From contig NZ_OESG01000014.1 of the NCBI RefSeq assembly GCF_900240945.1, positions 1,718,015 to 1,782,014 of the forward strand: a stretch of DNA of 64,000 nucleotides. Direction: 5' to 3'. This DNA is from Mycobacterium sp. 3519A (GTDB lineage Bacteria; Actinomycetota; Actinomycetes; Mycobacteriales; Mycobacteriaceae). Under the pieces are notes generated by a model. That model searched no databases, was not told the DNA's origin, and was given only the letters and a program-made list of their open reading frames with translations. Made by a program: the position numbers and the translations under genes. This document shows, piece after piece, positions 54,218-62,947 of this stretch (position 1 is its first letter; each line of letters begins with the position of its first letter).

Positions 54218-54711
54218 TGCGCAACTGGGTGGCTCGGCTGCTCGCCACCGTGACCGTGCTGATCGCCGCGGGCTTCGTCGCGGTCGCCGGCGTCGGCGGA
54301 TGGGTCTATTGGCATCGAGTCGAACTCAAGTCCGAACAACAAGCCCGCGAGCAGCTCGGCTCCCTGGCGGCCCAGCAGATTCCGAAGGTGTTCGGTTACG
54401 ACTATCAGACCGTCGAGCGCAGCCTCAACGAGGTCTATCCGATGCTGACGCCGGCCTACCGCCACGAATTCGAGGACCGCGCCACCAGGGACATCATCCC
54501 GCAGGCGCGGGATCGTCAGCTGGTCAGTCAGGCCAACGTGGTTGGCGTGGGAGTCCTTGAGGCCGAACGTGATTCAGCATCGGTGATGGTGTACATGAAC
54601 CGGACGCTCACCGACAAGTCCAAGGAGCCGATCTACGACGGCAGCCGGCTGCGCGTCGATTATCAGAAGATCGGCGGCAAGTGGCTCATCCAGTACATCA
54701 CGCCCATCTGA
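54217..54711 (+). CDS. mas4B: Mce4-associated membrane protein (Mas4B, Rv3492c-like)
   Basis: A 164-residue protein with one membrane helix at about residues 5-30 and an extracytoplasmic domain of NTF2-like type (DYQTVERSLNEVYPMLTPAYRHEFEDR). It overlaps mas4A by one base and is probably its partner in the Mce4 complex. Confidence 0.88.
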   Translation: MRNWVARLLATVTVLIAAGFVAVAGVGGWVYWHRVELKSEQQAREQLGSLAAQQIPKVFGYDYQTVERSLNEVYPMLTPAYRHEFEDRATRDIIPQARDRQLVSQANVVGVGVLEAERDSASVMVYMNRTLTDKSKEPIYDGSRLRVDYQKIGGKWLIQYITPI

Positions 54712-54717
54712 TCCGCG

Positions 54718-55284
54718 ATGCCGCCCAATCGCGCCGCCGCGGGCAGGCCGCGGGATTCGTCGATCGATGAACGAGTGCTGTCAGCGACGCGGGAACTTCT
54801 CGTCGAACTCGGTTGGGACGGACTGAGTATCCGGTTGGTCGCCGCGCGGGCAGGCGTGAGCCGCTCCAGCCTGAACCGGCGCTGGCCGTCGAAGGCCGAA
54901 CTCGTCCTGCATGCGATCCTGGGCGCCTCGCCGGACCTGACGCCGTTCGAGGGCACCGACCGCAACGGATGGATCTCCTGGGTGGTCAGGGGTAGTCTCG
55001 AGCTCTTCAGCAGGCCGGACATGAAGGCAGCCGTCCCAGGGTTGATGCGCGCGCTCGAGGAGAACAGTCAACTGCGCCACCAGATGTGGTCGGATTTCAC
55101 CGGGCCTGCGGTGCGGCTGTTCGCCGCGGACTCAGCGACCGAAGCCGACGCGGCGGACGCCGAACTCGAGGCGCGCGCACTACTCGCGATGGCGGCGGGC
55201 GCCGCGCTGTTCCTGACAACCGTTGCCGAGGAGCAGGATTCGGCAGCGATCCTGCGGCGGGTTGAGGCGATGCTTCAGCGCTGA
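54718..55284 (+). CDS. TetR-family regulator at the end of the mce4 operon
   Basis: A 188-residue regulator with an N-terminal helix-turn-helix (residues about 22-65; DGLSIRLVAARAGVSRSSLNRRWPSKAELV) and a C-terminal ligand domain of the TetR_C type. It starts 6 bases after mas4B on the same strand, with no promoter visible between, so it is likely co-transcribed with mce4. It is not KstR. The end overlaps the convergent epimerase by 10 bases. Confidence 0.83.
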   Translation: MPPNRAAAGRPRDSSIDERVLSATRELLVELGWDGLSIRLVAARAGVSRSSLNRRWPSKAELVLHAILGASPDLTPFEGTDRNGWISWVVRGSLELFSRPDMKAAVPGLMRALEENSQLRHQMWSDFTGPAVRLFAADSATEADAADAELEARALLAMAAGAALFLTTVAEEQDSAAILRRVEAMLQR

Positions 55285-56255
55285 AAGGACGCCAGCATCG
55301 CCTGCTGCGGTGACCGCCACGTCATTTCCAGCTCGCGTAACGTGGCCGAGTCGTCGGTCGGGGTCGCGGCGGTCAGCAGCAGGGCGGCCTCGAGGCTGAA
55401 GCCGTCCCCGAGCGGCACCAGGCCGCCCAAGGCGTCAGCGACACGCCCCAGAGCCAGAAAAGCGTTCGCAGTCAAGGGGATTCGCCGGATTCGGCGGCCG
55501 ATACCCCGCTCGAGCGTGTCTATCATCTCGTTGAACGGGATCATCACACCGCCACAGACATATCGGCGCGGGCCTCGTCCGGGGACCATGGCGCGGAGGT
55601 GTACCTCGGCGACGTCGCGTACGTCGATCATCTGCATGCCGCCGCTCAGCCGAGGCGCCACCGCCCACCGCGCGATCGGTGCCCAGCCGCGCTCGGTCAC
55701 TCCGGGTGCGGTGTTGAAGGCAGGCCCCACCACGCTGGACGGGTAGGTGACGACGACCGGCGCGCCGTCTCGCTGCAGCCGCCTGGCGGCCGCGTCGGCG
55801 TATCCTTTCGTCTTGGCGTATGCGCTACGTCCAACGGCGGTCGGCGTATTCGGGCCGATGACGCCGTCGGGAGCCGGAAACAATGCGCTGTAACTGCTGA
55901 TGGAAACGACCGGATCCAGACCGTTGCGGACGGCCTGCTGCAGGACCGCCTCGGTGGCGTATGCGTTGATCTCCCACATCAGCTTCTCGCGTCGGCCGTC
56001 GGTACCGACCACCCCCGCACCGTGTAGCAGTGCGTCGCAACCCTCAAGCAGGGTGGCCACACAATGGCGGTCGCGGATGTCGCCCCGGACGAGTTCGACC
56101 TTGCCCAGCTGAGCCAGGTGTCCCGCCGCCGATTCGTCGGCGGGGTTCGGGTTGAGCAGAAGGCGCACGGAATGTCCCGCAGCGAGCAACGCCTTCGTCG
56201 ACTGGGCACCGACATAACCCGTTCCCCCGGTGACGGCTATCCGCATGGCCGTCAT
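55275..56255 (-). CDS. NAD-dependent epimerase/dehydratase (extended SDR)
   Basis: A 326-residue extended SDR. The cofactor loop is TGGTGYVGA near residue 11, and the active site has YxxxK in SAYAKTKGYADAAARR; a serine-rich strand VVSISSYSALF gives the catalytic serine. The substrate is unknown; relatives act on steroids, flavonoids or nucleotide sugars. ATG 56255 is preferred; MRIAV at 56246 is also possible. It lies downstream of otsA on the same strand. Confidence 0.85.
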   Translation of the reverse strand: MTAMRIAVTGGTGYVGAQSTKALLAAGHSVRLLLNPNPADESAAGHLAQLGKVELVRGDIRDRHCVATLLEGCDALLHGAGVVGTDGRREKLMWEINAYATEAVLQQAVRNGLDPVVSISSYSALFPAPDGVIGPNTPTAVGRSAYAKTKGYADAAARRLQRDGAPVVVTYPSSVVGPAFNTAPGVTERGWAPIARWAVAPRLSGGMQMIDVRDVAEVHLRAMVPGRGPRRYVCGGVMIPFNEMIDTLERGIGRRIRRIPLTANAFLALGRVADALGGLVPLGDGFSLEAALLLTAATPTDDSATLRELEMTWRSPQQAMLASFQR

Positions 56256-56285
56256 ATTAGCGTGCCAGTGGTACCGAAATTGCAC

Positions 56286-57746
56286 TCAGGTAGCGTCGTC
56301 GTCCTTCGTCGAGGCCAACGCGTCCAGGAACGACCGGGCCCAGCGGTCGACGTCGTGCACCAGCACCTGCCTGCGCAGTGCCCGCATCCGCCGCCTGCCT
56401 TCCTCCGGCGTCTGATTCAGGGCCGCCTCGATAGCGTCCTTGACGCCCTCGAGGTGGTGCGGGTTGGTGAGGTACGCCTGGCGCAGTTCGGCTGCGGCGC
56501 CGGTGAATTCGCTGAGCACCAATGCGCCGCCCAGATCGCTGCGACAGGCCACGTACTCCTTGGCGACCAGGTTCATGCCGTCGCGCAGCGGCGTCACCAG
56601 CATCACGTCGGCGGCCACGAAGAACGCGATCAACTCGTCGCGGGGGACCGGCCGGTGGATGTAATGCACCAGCGGGTGGCCGATTTCGCCGTACTCACCG
56701 TTGATGTGCCCGACCTGACGCTCGATGTCCTCGCGCATCTCGATGTAGCTCTCGACGCGTTCCCGGCTCGGTGTCGCCAACTGCACCAGGACCGTGTCGT
56801 CACGCTTGGCCCTGTTCTCGGCCAGCAGCTCCGAAAACGCCCGCAGCCGGACGTCGATGCCCTTGGTGTAGTCGAGGCGGTCCACGCCAAGCAGGATCTT
56901 GCGGGGGTTGCCCAACTCGCTGCGGATGGCGCGGGCCCGCTGCCTGATCGCGCGGGTGCGCGCCTGGTGGTCCAACGCAGTGGAGTCGATCGAGATCGGG
57001 AAGGCGCCGACCTTGACGGTCCGGAAGCCGACGTTGACTTCGCCGAATTTTGACCGCACGCCGACCGACCCTCGAGAGGTGTTCGCCCCGACGAGCCGAC
57101 GGGCCAGAATCATGAAGTTCTGTGCGCCGCCGGGCAGATGGAAGCCGACGAGGTCGGCGCCGAGCAGACCTTCGGTGATCTCGGTCCGCCACGGCATCTG
57201 CATGAACAGTTCGACCGGTGGGAAGGGGATGTGCAGGAAGAAGCCGATGGTCAGGTCGGGCCGCAGCATCCGCAACATCTTCGGCACCAACTGCAGCTGA
57301 TAGTCCTGCACCCACACCGTGGCGCCTTCGGCCGCCACTTTCGCGGTGGCCTCGGCGAACCGGCGGTTGACCGCGACGTAGGCGTCCCACCACTCGCGGT
57401 GGTAGATCGGTTTGACGACGACGTCGTGGTACAGCGGCCACAGCGTCGCGTTCGAGAAGCCCTCGTAGTACTTGGCGACGTCGTCGGCGGACAGCTGGAC
57501 CGGACACAGGTACATGTCGTCCTGCTCGATCGGATCCTCGTCGACGTCCGGGATACCTGGCCAGCCGATCCACGCTCCGCGCCGCTGCCGAAGCAGCGGC
57601 TCCAGGGCGGTCACCAAACCGCCGGGACTCCGCTTCCATGTTGTGCTGCCGTCAGGCAGGCGCTCCATGTCGATGGGCAGCCGATTGGCCACCACCACAA
57701 AGTCCGCATCCCCGGGGCCGTGCGCTTGGCCGCGCCCCGAAGTCAC
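56286..57746 (-). CDS. otsA: Trehalose-6-phosphate synthase OtsA
   Basis: GT20 enzyme that joins a nucleotide-activated glucose to glucose 6-phosphate; the phosphate is then removed to give trehalose. The 486 residues have [66 protein letters not shown] and [11 protein letters not shown], the complete set of active-site segments. GTG start at 57746, directly after the stop of the small gene upstream. Trehalose supplies osmoprotectant and mycolate carriers. Confidence 0.96.
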   Translation of the reverse strand: MTSGRGQAHGPGDADFVVVANRLPIDMERLPDGSTTWKRSPGGLVTALEPLLRQRRGAWIGWPGIPDVDEDPIEQDDMYLCPVQLSADDVAKYYEGFSNATLWPLYHDVVVKPIYHREWWDAYVAVNRRFAEATAKVAAEGATVWVQDYQLQLVPKMLRMLRPDLTIGFFLHIPFPPVELFMQMPWRTEITEGLLGADLVGFHLPGGAQNFMILARRLVGANTSRGSVGVRSKFGEVNVGFRTVKVGAFPISIDSTALDHQARTRAIRQRARAIRSELGNPRKILLGVDRLDYTKGIDVRLRAFSELLAENRAKRDDTVLVQLATPSRERVESYIEMREDIERQVGHINGEYGEIGHPLVHYIHRPVPRDELIAFFVAADVMLVTPLRDGMNLVAKEYVACRSDLGGALVLSEFTGAAAELRQAYLTNPHHLEGVKDAIEAALNQTPEEGRRRMRALRRQVLVHDVDRWARSFLDALASTKDDDAT

Positions 57747-57911
57747 TTACACCTCGAGCTTCGCCGGTCCGATGCCGAGCATGGACAAAAAGATCCGGCA
57801 TTCGTCGGCGTCATTGGCGTACGCAGCGACAACGCGCCTGGCCTGGCGTGCAGTGCTATCGGCAAGTGGTTCGACGTCACCGATCTCAGCGGGGTCTGAT
57901 TTCGCAGGCAT
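57747..57911 (-). CDS. Small conserved protein directly upstream of otsA (54 residues)
   Basis: ATG at 57911 opens a 54-residue frame ending in TAA at 57747, the base before the otsA GTG. The sequence ends RIFLSMLGIGPAKLEV and contains RRVVAAYANDADECR, a helix-loop pattern I associate with short actinobacterial proteins of unknown function. The head-to-tail contact with otsA indicates coupled translation. No signal peptide; one cysteine. Confidence 0.7.
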   Translation of the reverse strand: MPAKSDPAEIGDVEPLADSTARQARRVVAAYANDADECRIFLSMLGIGPAKLEV

Positions 57912-57957
57912 ATGACAACCTTACCGACCCGTTCCCCACAGGGGACGATGCCGTCCG

Positions 57958-58311
57958 CTACGGACTCGAACTGACGGTCGAATGCGGCACCGGCTGCGGG
58001 CCCAGCGCCTCTGACTCCTCCGCGAGGCCGATGCACTCGCCCGAGTTGTGCCCCGTGCAGGGGATGCCGCCGATGGCAGGCAGGTCGGGGTTGCCTGCGA
58101 TGCTGGAAAACGCTGCCCCTGAGTTGGGCACAGTGTGGGGCACGCAGGCGCCAGAGAACAGGTCTTCCTCTTCACCGGCGGGGCACTGGGCCTCCGGCGC
58201 CGCCGAGGCGCTGGGAATGGTGACGACGGCCATCGCGGGGGCAGCGGCAAGCGCAACCGCAAAGCCGCCGGCAAGGATCAATCGTCGTACTGAAAGCTCT
58301 AGGGTCGCCAT
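57958..58311 (-). CDS. Secreted four-cysteine protein, Ibp1-like (paralogue 1)
   Basis: A 117-residue exported protein and one of three tandem paralogues. ATG 58311 is chosen: AGAAGG lies upstream, and it aligns with the starts of the other copies. Signal peptide with RRLILAGGFAVALAA and cleavage near SASA. The mature part has four cysteines (AQCPAGEEEDLFSGACVP, IPCTGHNSGECIGL) that probably form disulfides, and ends GPQPVPHSTVSSSP. I recognise the family as mycobacterial proteins often labelled intersectin-EH-binding (Ibp1); that function is unconfirmed. Confidence 0.78.
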   Translation of the reverse strand: MATLELSVRRLILAGGFAVALAAAPAMAVVTIPSASAAPEAQCPAGEEEDLFSGACVPHTVPNSGAAFSSIAGNPDLPAIGGIPCTGHNSGECIGLAEESEALGPQPVPHSTVSSSP

Positions 58312-58430
58312 GTCACGCCTTCTGTAGTTATTGACCATCTCGTCGGGATTCTATGGAAGCTGGCAGGAATCTGCACAAGTTCTGCGAGTTCCCTGAGAGG
58401 GCGACCCTCGGGTTTGCGGATCGGCTGCCG

Positions 58431-58793
58431 TTATGGGCTGGCTTCGATGGTGGACCTCGGCACCGGTTGCGGGCCTTCGGCCGCCTCGTCCTCGGCCAGG
58501 CCTATGCAGGCGGCCGAACTGCGCCCGCCGAGGCAGGGCACCCCTTGGATCTCAGGGATATCCGGATTGGCGGCGGTCGAAGTGAACCCCTCCGGTGAGT
58601 TGGGCACCAGGAACGGCGTGCAGGACGCGGTGAAGACGTCCTCCTCCTCACCGTCCGTGCAGGCCGCCACCGGCTTGAAATCCGTTGTGTGCGTGGGGTG
58701 TGCGACGATCGCAACGGCCGGGGTAATGGTGATCGCGACAGCGAAGCCGCCGGCGAGAAGCAGGCGTCGGGTGCGCGTCAGGTCTGTCGTCAT
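58431..58793 (-). CDS. Secreted four-cysteine protein, Ibp1-like (paralogue 2)
   Basis: A 120-residue paralogue. It has the TRRLLLAGGFAVAIT signal peptide, four cysteines (AACTDGEEEDVFTASCTP, VPCLGGRSSAACIGL), and the GPQPVPRSTIEASP end. ATG 58793 is the start that keeps the paralogue alignment. It is the most diverged copy. Between 58312 and 58430 there is no gene. Confidence 0.78.
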   Translation of the reverse strand: MTTDLTRTRRLLLAGGFAVAITITPAVAIVAHPTHTTDFKPVAACTDGEEEDVFTASCTPFLVPNSPEGFTSTAANPDIPEIQGVPCLGGRSSAACIGLAEDEAAEGPQPVPRSTIEASP

Positions 58794-58870
58794 GACCAGA
58801 AGTCTACGAATGCTGAGAGAAGCCCGCAGAGATTCTCGGTGTTGGCTGGGAATGGGTTGGGTCGAAAATG

Positions 58871-58903
58871 AAAAAGGCCGGGGCACATTGGTGCGCCCCG
58901 GCC
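58871..58903 (-). terminator. Intrinsic terminator after paralogue 3
   Basis: Read on the minus strand, GGCCGGGGC (58903-58895) pairs with GCCCCGGCC (58884-58876) around a 10-base loop and is followed by five T residues (58875-58871). It lies 16 bases after the stop of the upstream gene, a textbook Rho-independent terminator, which is uncommon in mycobacteria. Confidence 0.85.
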
Positions 58904-58919
58904 TGTCGTCGGCCCGCGA

Positions 58920-59267
58920 CTACGGGCTCGAGCTGATGGTCGAGTGCGGCACCGGCTGCGGACCGGCCGCCTGCTCTTCCTCCGAAAGGCCGATGCACTG
59001 GCCGGAATTGCCTCCGGTGCACGGAATGTTGTCCACCTCCGGCAGACCGCCGGGCGAGGTCACGCCGACCTCAGGTGAGTTGGGCACCAGATCCGGCGTG
59101 CACTCACCGGTGAAGGTGTCCTCGGATTCGCCACTCGGACACGCCGCGATGCTCGGTGCGGAGTGGGTGGGTGCGGCGATGACGGCCACCGCTGGCGCGG
59201 CCGCGATTGCGACCGCAAATCCACCGGCAAGGAGCAGTCGTCGCGCTGGAAGTTTCAAGGTCGGCAT
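58920..59267 (-). CDS. Secreted four-cysteine protein, Ibp1-like (paralogue 3)
   Basis: A 115-residue paralogue, closest to copy 1. Signal peptide contains RRLLLAGGFAVAIAAAP; mature cysteines are in AACPSGESEDTFTGECTP and IPCTGGNSGQCIGL; the end is GPQPVPHSTISSSP. ATG 59267 aligns with copy 1 (ATG 59270 is an alternative). Followed by an intrinsic terminator. From 59268 to 59511 I see no gene. Confidence 0.78.
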   Translation of the reverse strand: MPTLKLPARRLLLAGGFAVAIAAAPAVAVIAAPTHSAPSIAACPSGESEDTFTGECTPDLVPNSPEVGVTSPGGLPEVDNIPCTGGNSGQCIGLSEEEQAAGPQPVPHSTISSSP

Positions 59268-59511
59268 CATCACGCTTTCTGTAGTTTTGCTGATTTTCGT
59301 CGCCCGAAGTTGTGGCGGCAGAGTGGATCTGCTAGCGGAGACATTACGCTGCACATGTACAAAACGCCGCGTCAAATGGGATAAAAGTGGTGCGTGAGTG
59401 CCAATTCTGGCAGGTTGCTGTCAACTAGCTGTGGCACCGCTTCAAACAAGCTTGGTGTGGCACCGTAATGTGCAGTCGTCAATGCTTTCTCGAGCGAACG
59501 AGGTGGTCCGC

Positions 59512-60447
59512 GTGGCAAGCCCCGATCTGAGCAATGCGGTCCCGGCGGGCGGCGAAGCGCCCCAGCAGGTGACCTACGAGACCCTCGACGAGGGCCGCAT
59601 CGCGCGGATCTGGCTGAACCGGCCGCAGGCCCAGAACGCGCAATCGCGAACGCTGTTGGTAGCGCTCGATGAGGCTTTCGGCCGCGCTGAAGCCGACGAC
59701 GAGGTGCGGGTGGTGATCTTGGCCGCCCGCGGCAAGAACTTCTCGGCAGGACACGACCTCGGGTCGGAGGAGGCGCTGGCCGAGCGCACGCCCGGACCGG
59801 GACAGCACCCGACGTTTCAGATCAATGGCGCGACACGGTCGGCCGTCGCGGAGAAGACGTATCTGCAGGAGTGGCATTACTTCTTCGAGAACACCCGGCG
59901 CTGGCGCGATCTACGCAAGATCACCATCGCGCAGGTGCAGGGCAACGCGATTTCCGCGGCGCTCATGCTGATCTGGGCGTGCGACCTGATCGTCGCGGCA
60001 GACGACGCGAAGTTCAGCGACGTGGTGGCCGTGCGCATGGGAATGCCCGGTGTCGAATATTATGCTCACCCTTGGGAATTCGGCGCACGGAAGGCCAAAG
60101 AGCTTCTGCTGACCGGTGATTCGATCGATGCCGATGAGGCTTACCGGCTCGGCATGGTGTCCAAGGTGTTTGCCCGCGCGGACCTCGAAGACAAGACGTT
60201 GGAGTTCGCGAGGCGGATTGCCGAGCGGCCGACCATGGCGGCGCTGCTGGTGAAGGATTCCGTCAATGCCGCGGCCGACGCCATGGGATTCACCGAGGCG
60301 CTGCGGCACGCGTTCCACATCCACGAACTCGGGCATGCCCACTGGGCGGCGGCCAACGAGAACCGGTATCCCATCGGCTTGCCGCCGAATGTGCCGGACT
60401 GGCGGACGCTGGGTGCCCCCAAGCTCGCCCGCCGCGACGAGCCGTGA
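59512..60447 (+). CDS. Enoyl-CoA hydratase/isomerase family protein
   Basis: A 311-residue crotonase, longer than the usual 260 because of N- and C-terminal extensions. The oxyanion hole is formed by NFSAGHDLGS and QVQGNAISAALMLIWACDLIVAA, and MGMPGVEYYAHP is in the usual catalytic-glutamate region. The GTG at 59512 with GAGG upstream is chosen; ATG 59482 would add ten residues. It precedes a KstR site and an SDR gene on the same strand but has no KstR site of its own. Confidence 0.85.
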   Translation: MASPDLSNAVPAGGEAPQQVTYETLDEGRIARIWLNRPQAQNAQSRTLLVALDEAFGRAEADDEVRVVILAARGKNFSAGHDLGSEEALAERTPGPGQHPTFQINGATRSAVAEKTYLQEWHYFFENTRRWRDLRKITIAQVQGNAISAALMLIWACDLIVAADDAKFSDVVAVRMGMPGVEYYAHPWEFGARKAKELLLTGDSIDADEAYRLGMVSKVFARADLEDKTLEFARRIAERPTMAALLVKDSVNAAADAMGFTEALRHAFHIHELGHAHWAAANENRYPIGLPPNVPDWRTLGAPKLARRDEP

Positions 60448-60455
60448 CGTATAAC

Positions 60456-60469
60456 TAGAACCTGTTCTA
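60456..60469. promoter_or_regulatory. KstR operator before the SDR gene
   Basis: TAGAACCTGTTCTA matches TnnAACnnGTTnnA at all fixed positions and is nearly symmetrical. It lies 9 bases after the enoyl-CoA hydratase stop and 23 bases before the GTG at 60493. Confidence 0.92.
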
Positions 60470-60492
60470 GTAACCCGGGCGGAGGGGCAGCG

Positions 60493-61329
60493 GTGCAGGT
60501 GTCATTGGCGGAGCGAACGGTACTGGTCACCGGCGGTGGCAGCGGAATCGGCAAAGGAACGGCCGCCGCGGTAGTGGCCGCCGGTGGCAACGCGATGCTG
60601 GTCGGGCGCAATGCCGACAAGCTGTCGGCCGCCGCCGACGAGATCGCCGCGCTGGGCGGCCCCGGCGCGGTGGTGTACGAACCCGCGGACGTCACCAACG
60701 AGGACGAGGTCGCGCATGTCGTCGAGGCGGCCACCGCGTGGACAGGCCGGTTGTGGGGCGTGGTGCACTGCGCGGGCGGTAGCGAGACCATCGGACCGAT
60801 CACCCAGATCGATTCCGAGGCCTGGCGGCGCACCGTCGACCTGAACATCAACGGCACCATGTACGTGCTCAAGCATTCCGCGCGTGAGATGGTCCGCGGC
60901 GGTGGTGGATCGTTCGTCGGCATCTCCTCGATCGCGGCGAGCAATACGCACCGGTGGTTCGGCGCGTACGGCGTCTCGAAGGCGGGCATCGATCACCTGA
61001 TGCAGTTGGCCGCCGACGAACTCGGCGCGTCGTGGGTGCGCGTCAACTGCATTCGGCCGGGCCTGATCCGCACCGAACTCGTTGCGCCCGTTCTTGATTC
61101 GCCAGAGCTGAGCGCCGACTACGCGACCATCACGCCGCTGCCGCGGCCCGGTGAGGTAGAGGACATCGCCAACGCGGCGGTGTTCCTGCTCAGCGACGCG
61201 TCGAGCTACATCACGGGCCAGGTGATCAATGTCGACGGCGGTGTCCTGGTGCGGCGCGGTCCTGATTACTCGTCGATGCTCGAACCGCTCTTCGGCGCCG
61301 ACGGCCTGCGCGGGGTCGTGTCCGGCTAG
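60493..61329 (+). CDS. Short-chain dehydrogenase under a KstR site
   Basis: A 278-residue classical SDR. Cofactor loop TGGGSGIGKG, catalytic serine in GISSIAASN, and YGVSKAG. A GTG start follows a GGAGGGG ribosome site. The perfect KstR operator places it in the sterol regulon, so it probably acts on a steroid or steroid-CoA intermediate. Similar mycobacterial SDRs are found among sterol-induced genes, but the reaction is unknown. The long gap from the main sterol block makes it a separate regulon member. Confidence 0.88.
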   Translation: MQVSLAERTVLVTGGGSGIGKGTAAAVVAAGGNAMLVGRNADKLSAAADEIAALGGPGAVVYEPADVTNEDEVAHVVEAATAWTGRLWGVVHCAGGSETIGPITQIDSEAWRRTVDLNINGTMYVLKHSAREMVRGGGGSFVGISSIAASNTHRWFGAYGVSKAGIDHLMQLAADELGASWVRVNCIRPGLIRTELVAPVLDSPELSADYATITPLPRPGEVEDIANAAVFLLSDASSYITGQVINVDGGVLVRRGPDYSSMLEPLFGADGLRGVVSG

Positions 61330-61600
61330 CGGAGTTATCCACAGGCGCGATGTTCGGATGGGCATTCTGTCGTGGATGGCGGTGATGATGGGGCCATGTT
61401 CCCGATTCCGTCTGCTGCTTCGTTCGACGGTCCTGCGGTGTCTCGCAGCCCACCCGACGGCCCATCGCCCAACGTTTTACCCTGGACCCGGTAGCCGAAA
61501 CGCGTTTGGGCGCAGCCACTGTTTTGACGCTCGCGTCGAAAATGTATGTGTCTCAGGCGTTTTGCGTCCGCACATAGCTCGAGCGTGGCACCATTCCTGC

Positions 61601-62020
61601 ATGAGTTGGGTGGCTAGGACAGTGGTGGGGATAGCGCCCATCGCGATGGCCGTGGCGTTTGGGGTCGTGCCCGCGAACGCCGACGACCAACCCACCGGCC
61701 CAGGTGACCCGGCGTGTATTTCGGACCCGACGGACGCCGTGTGTATGGGCGGTCCGTGGGGCATGCCCACCTCGCCTTCGAGCGTCGGTTGCGCGATCGA
61801 CCCCGGCCAAGGGATATGCCAGGGCGGGCCTTACGATCCCGCGCCGCCACCTCCGCCGCCGCCACCGCCCATGCCGACACCCCCGATGGGGCCGATCGGC
61901 GGGATGACCGGGGGGATGGGCGTCGGCATGGGCATGCACCCAGGCTTCGACGCGATGCATCCCGGCATCGGCATGCACCCCGGTGGCATGGGCATGGGAA
62001 TGGGCGCCGGGCACATCTAG
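61601..62020 (+). CDS. Secreted Pro/Gly/Met/His-rich protein
   Basis: A 139-residue exported protein. The signal peptide is at about residues 1-26 (cleavage after PANA). Next come four cysteines in two pairs (PACISDPTDAVCMGG, GCAIDPGQGICQGG), a run of prolines, and a low-complexity tail of about 50 residues rich in Gly and Met with three MHPG copies and several GMGM steps. The start is ATG 61601. No homologue is named here. The region from 61330 to 61600 holds no gene. Confidence 0.72.
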   Translation: MSWVARTVVGIAPIAMAVAFGVVPANADDQPTGPGDPACISDPTDAVCMGGPWGMPTSPSSVGCAIDPGQGICQGGPYDPAPPPPPPPPPMPTPPMGPIGGMTGGMGVGMGMHPGFDAMHPGIGMHPGGMGMGMGAGHI

Positions 62021-62902
62021 CTAGCGCGTTTCGCCTGCCTCCCACGCCGCGACCTTGGCGAGCGCAGACCAGTCCAACGCCGCACCGCCGCTGGCGAGCA
62101 GGGTGAGGAAGCGGTCTCGCAGCAGGCTGGCGATCGGCAACGGCGCCTGGAGTGCCTCACCCGCGGCGAGCACCAGACGGACGTCCTTGGCGCCGAGTTC
62201 GGCCGCGAACCCCGCAGGCTCGAACTCTTCCCGCGCGATCAGCCCGCCGTACGTTTTGTACACCGGCGCGCCGAACAACGTCGACGTGAGAATCTCGAGG
62301 TACGCCGTCTTGTCCACACCGGCTTTGGCAACCAAAGCCATTGCCTCGCTGAGTGATTCGATCACCGATGCGATCAGGAAGTTACCGCTCAGCTTCACCA
62401 GGCTGGCCGCCTTCGGCTCCTCGGAGACGACGAAGGTCCGTTGACCGATCGCATCGAACACCGCTGCAATTGGCTCCAACGCCGCCTTCGTGCCGGCCGC
62501 GACCACGAAAAGCTTTGCCGCAGCCGCTGCCTCGGGTCTTCCGAACACCGGCGCCGCGACGAACTGTTGGCCCACCTTCGTATGCGCTGCCATCAACTCT
62601 TCTGTCAGCGCGACACTGATGGTGCTCGACGACACATGCGTGGCCCCAGGACGCAGCGTCGCGACAATGCCGTCGTCGCCGAATGTCACCGCGTGAACCG
62701 CCTCGTCGTTGGACAGCATCGTGATCACGACGTCGCCGTGACACGCGTCGGCCACCGACTTCGCCGGCGTCGCGCCCTGCTCTGCCAGCGCCGCCACCTT
62801 GTCCTGCGACCGGTTGTACGCGGTCACCTCGTGGCCGGCCTTCAGCAGATTCGCCGCCATGCCCGCGCCCATGTTTCCCAACCCGATGAACCCAATCTTC
62901 AT
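62021..62902 (-). CDS. NAD(P)-dependent 3-hydroxyisobutyrate dehydrogenase-like protein
   Basis: A 293-residue beta-hydroxyacid dehydrogenase family member. The Rossmann motif is GFIGLGNMGAGMAANLLKAGHEV at the N terminus; the catalytic lysine region is KLSGNFLIAS. The family covers 3-hydroxyisobutyrate, tartronate semialdehyde and other short substrates; the substrate is unknown. It starts with ATG 62902; the stop touches the end of the convergent gene. Confidence 0.85.
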   Translation of the reverse strand: MKIGFIGLGNMGAGMAANLLKAGHEVTAYNRSQDKVAALAEQGATPAKSVADACHGDVVITMLSNDEAVHAVTFGDDGIVATLRPGATHVSSSTISVALTEELMAAHTKVGQQFVAAPVFGRPEAAAAAKLFVVAAGTKAALEPIAAVFDAIGQRTFVVSEEPKAASLVKLSGNFLIASVIESLSEAMALVAKAGVDKTAYLEILTSTLFGAPVYKTYGGLIAREEFEPAGFAAELGAKDVRLVLAAGEALQAPLPIASLLRDRFLTLLASGGAALDWSALAKVAAWEAGETR

Positions 62903-62947
62903 GGGTCCACCTTGCCGGGTGTTGCTGTGCGCCGCTGAACGGCGGGG

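Noticed and set aside
44375..54711. Mce operon as a sign of a pathogen
   Set aside because: mce4 serves sterol import and is widespread in soil actinobacteria; with a complete arabinose pathway alongside, a saprophyte is more likely.
57931..57946. Hairpin GTTCCCC-ACA-GGGGAC near the small gene before otsA
   Set aside because: Short stem with a bulge, loop of three bases and no T run; not a convincing terminator.
57958..59267. Tandem similarity that could suggest a CRISPR or other repeat array
   Set aside because: The three units are full coding genes of about 350 bases with diverged sequence, not short identical repeats with spacers.
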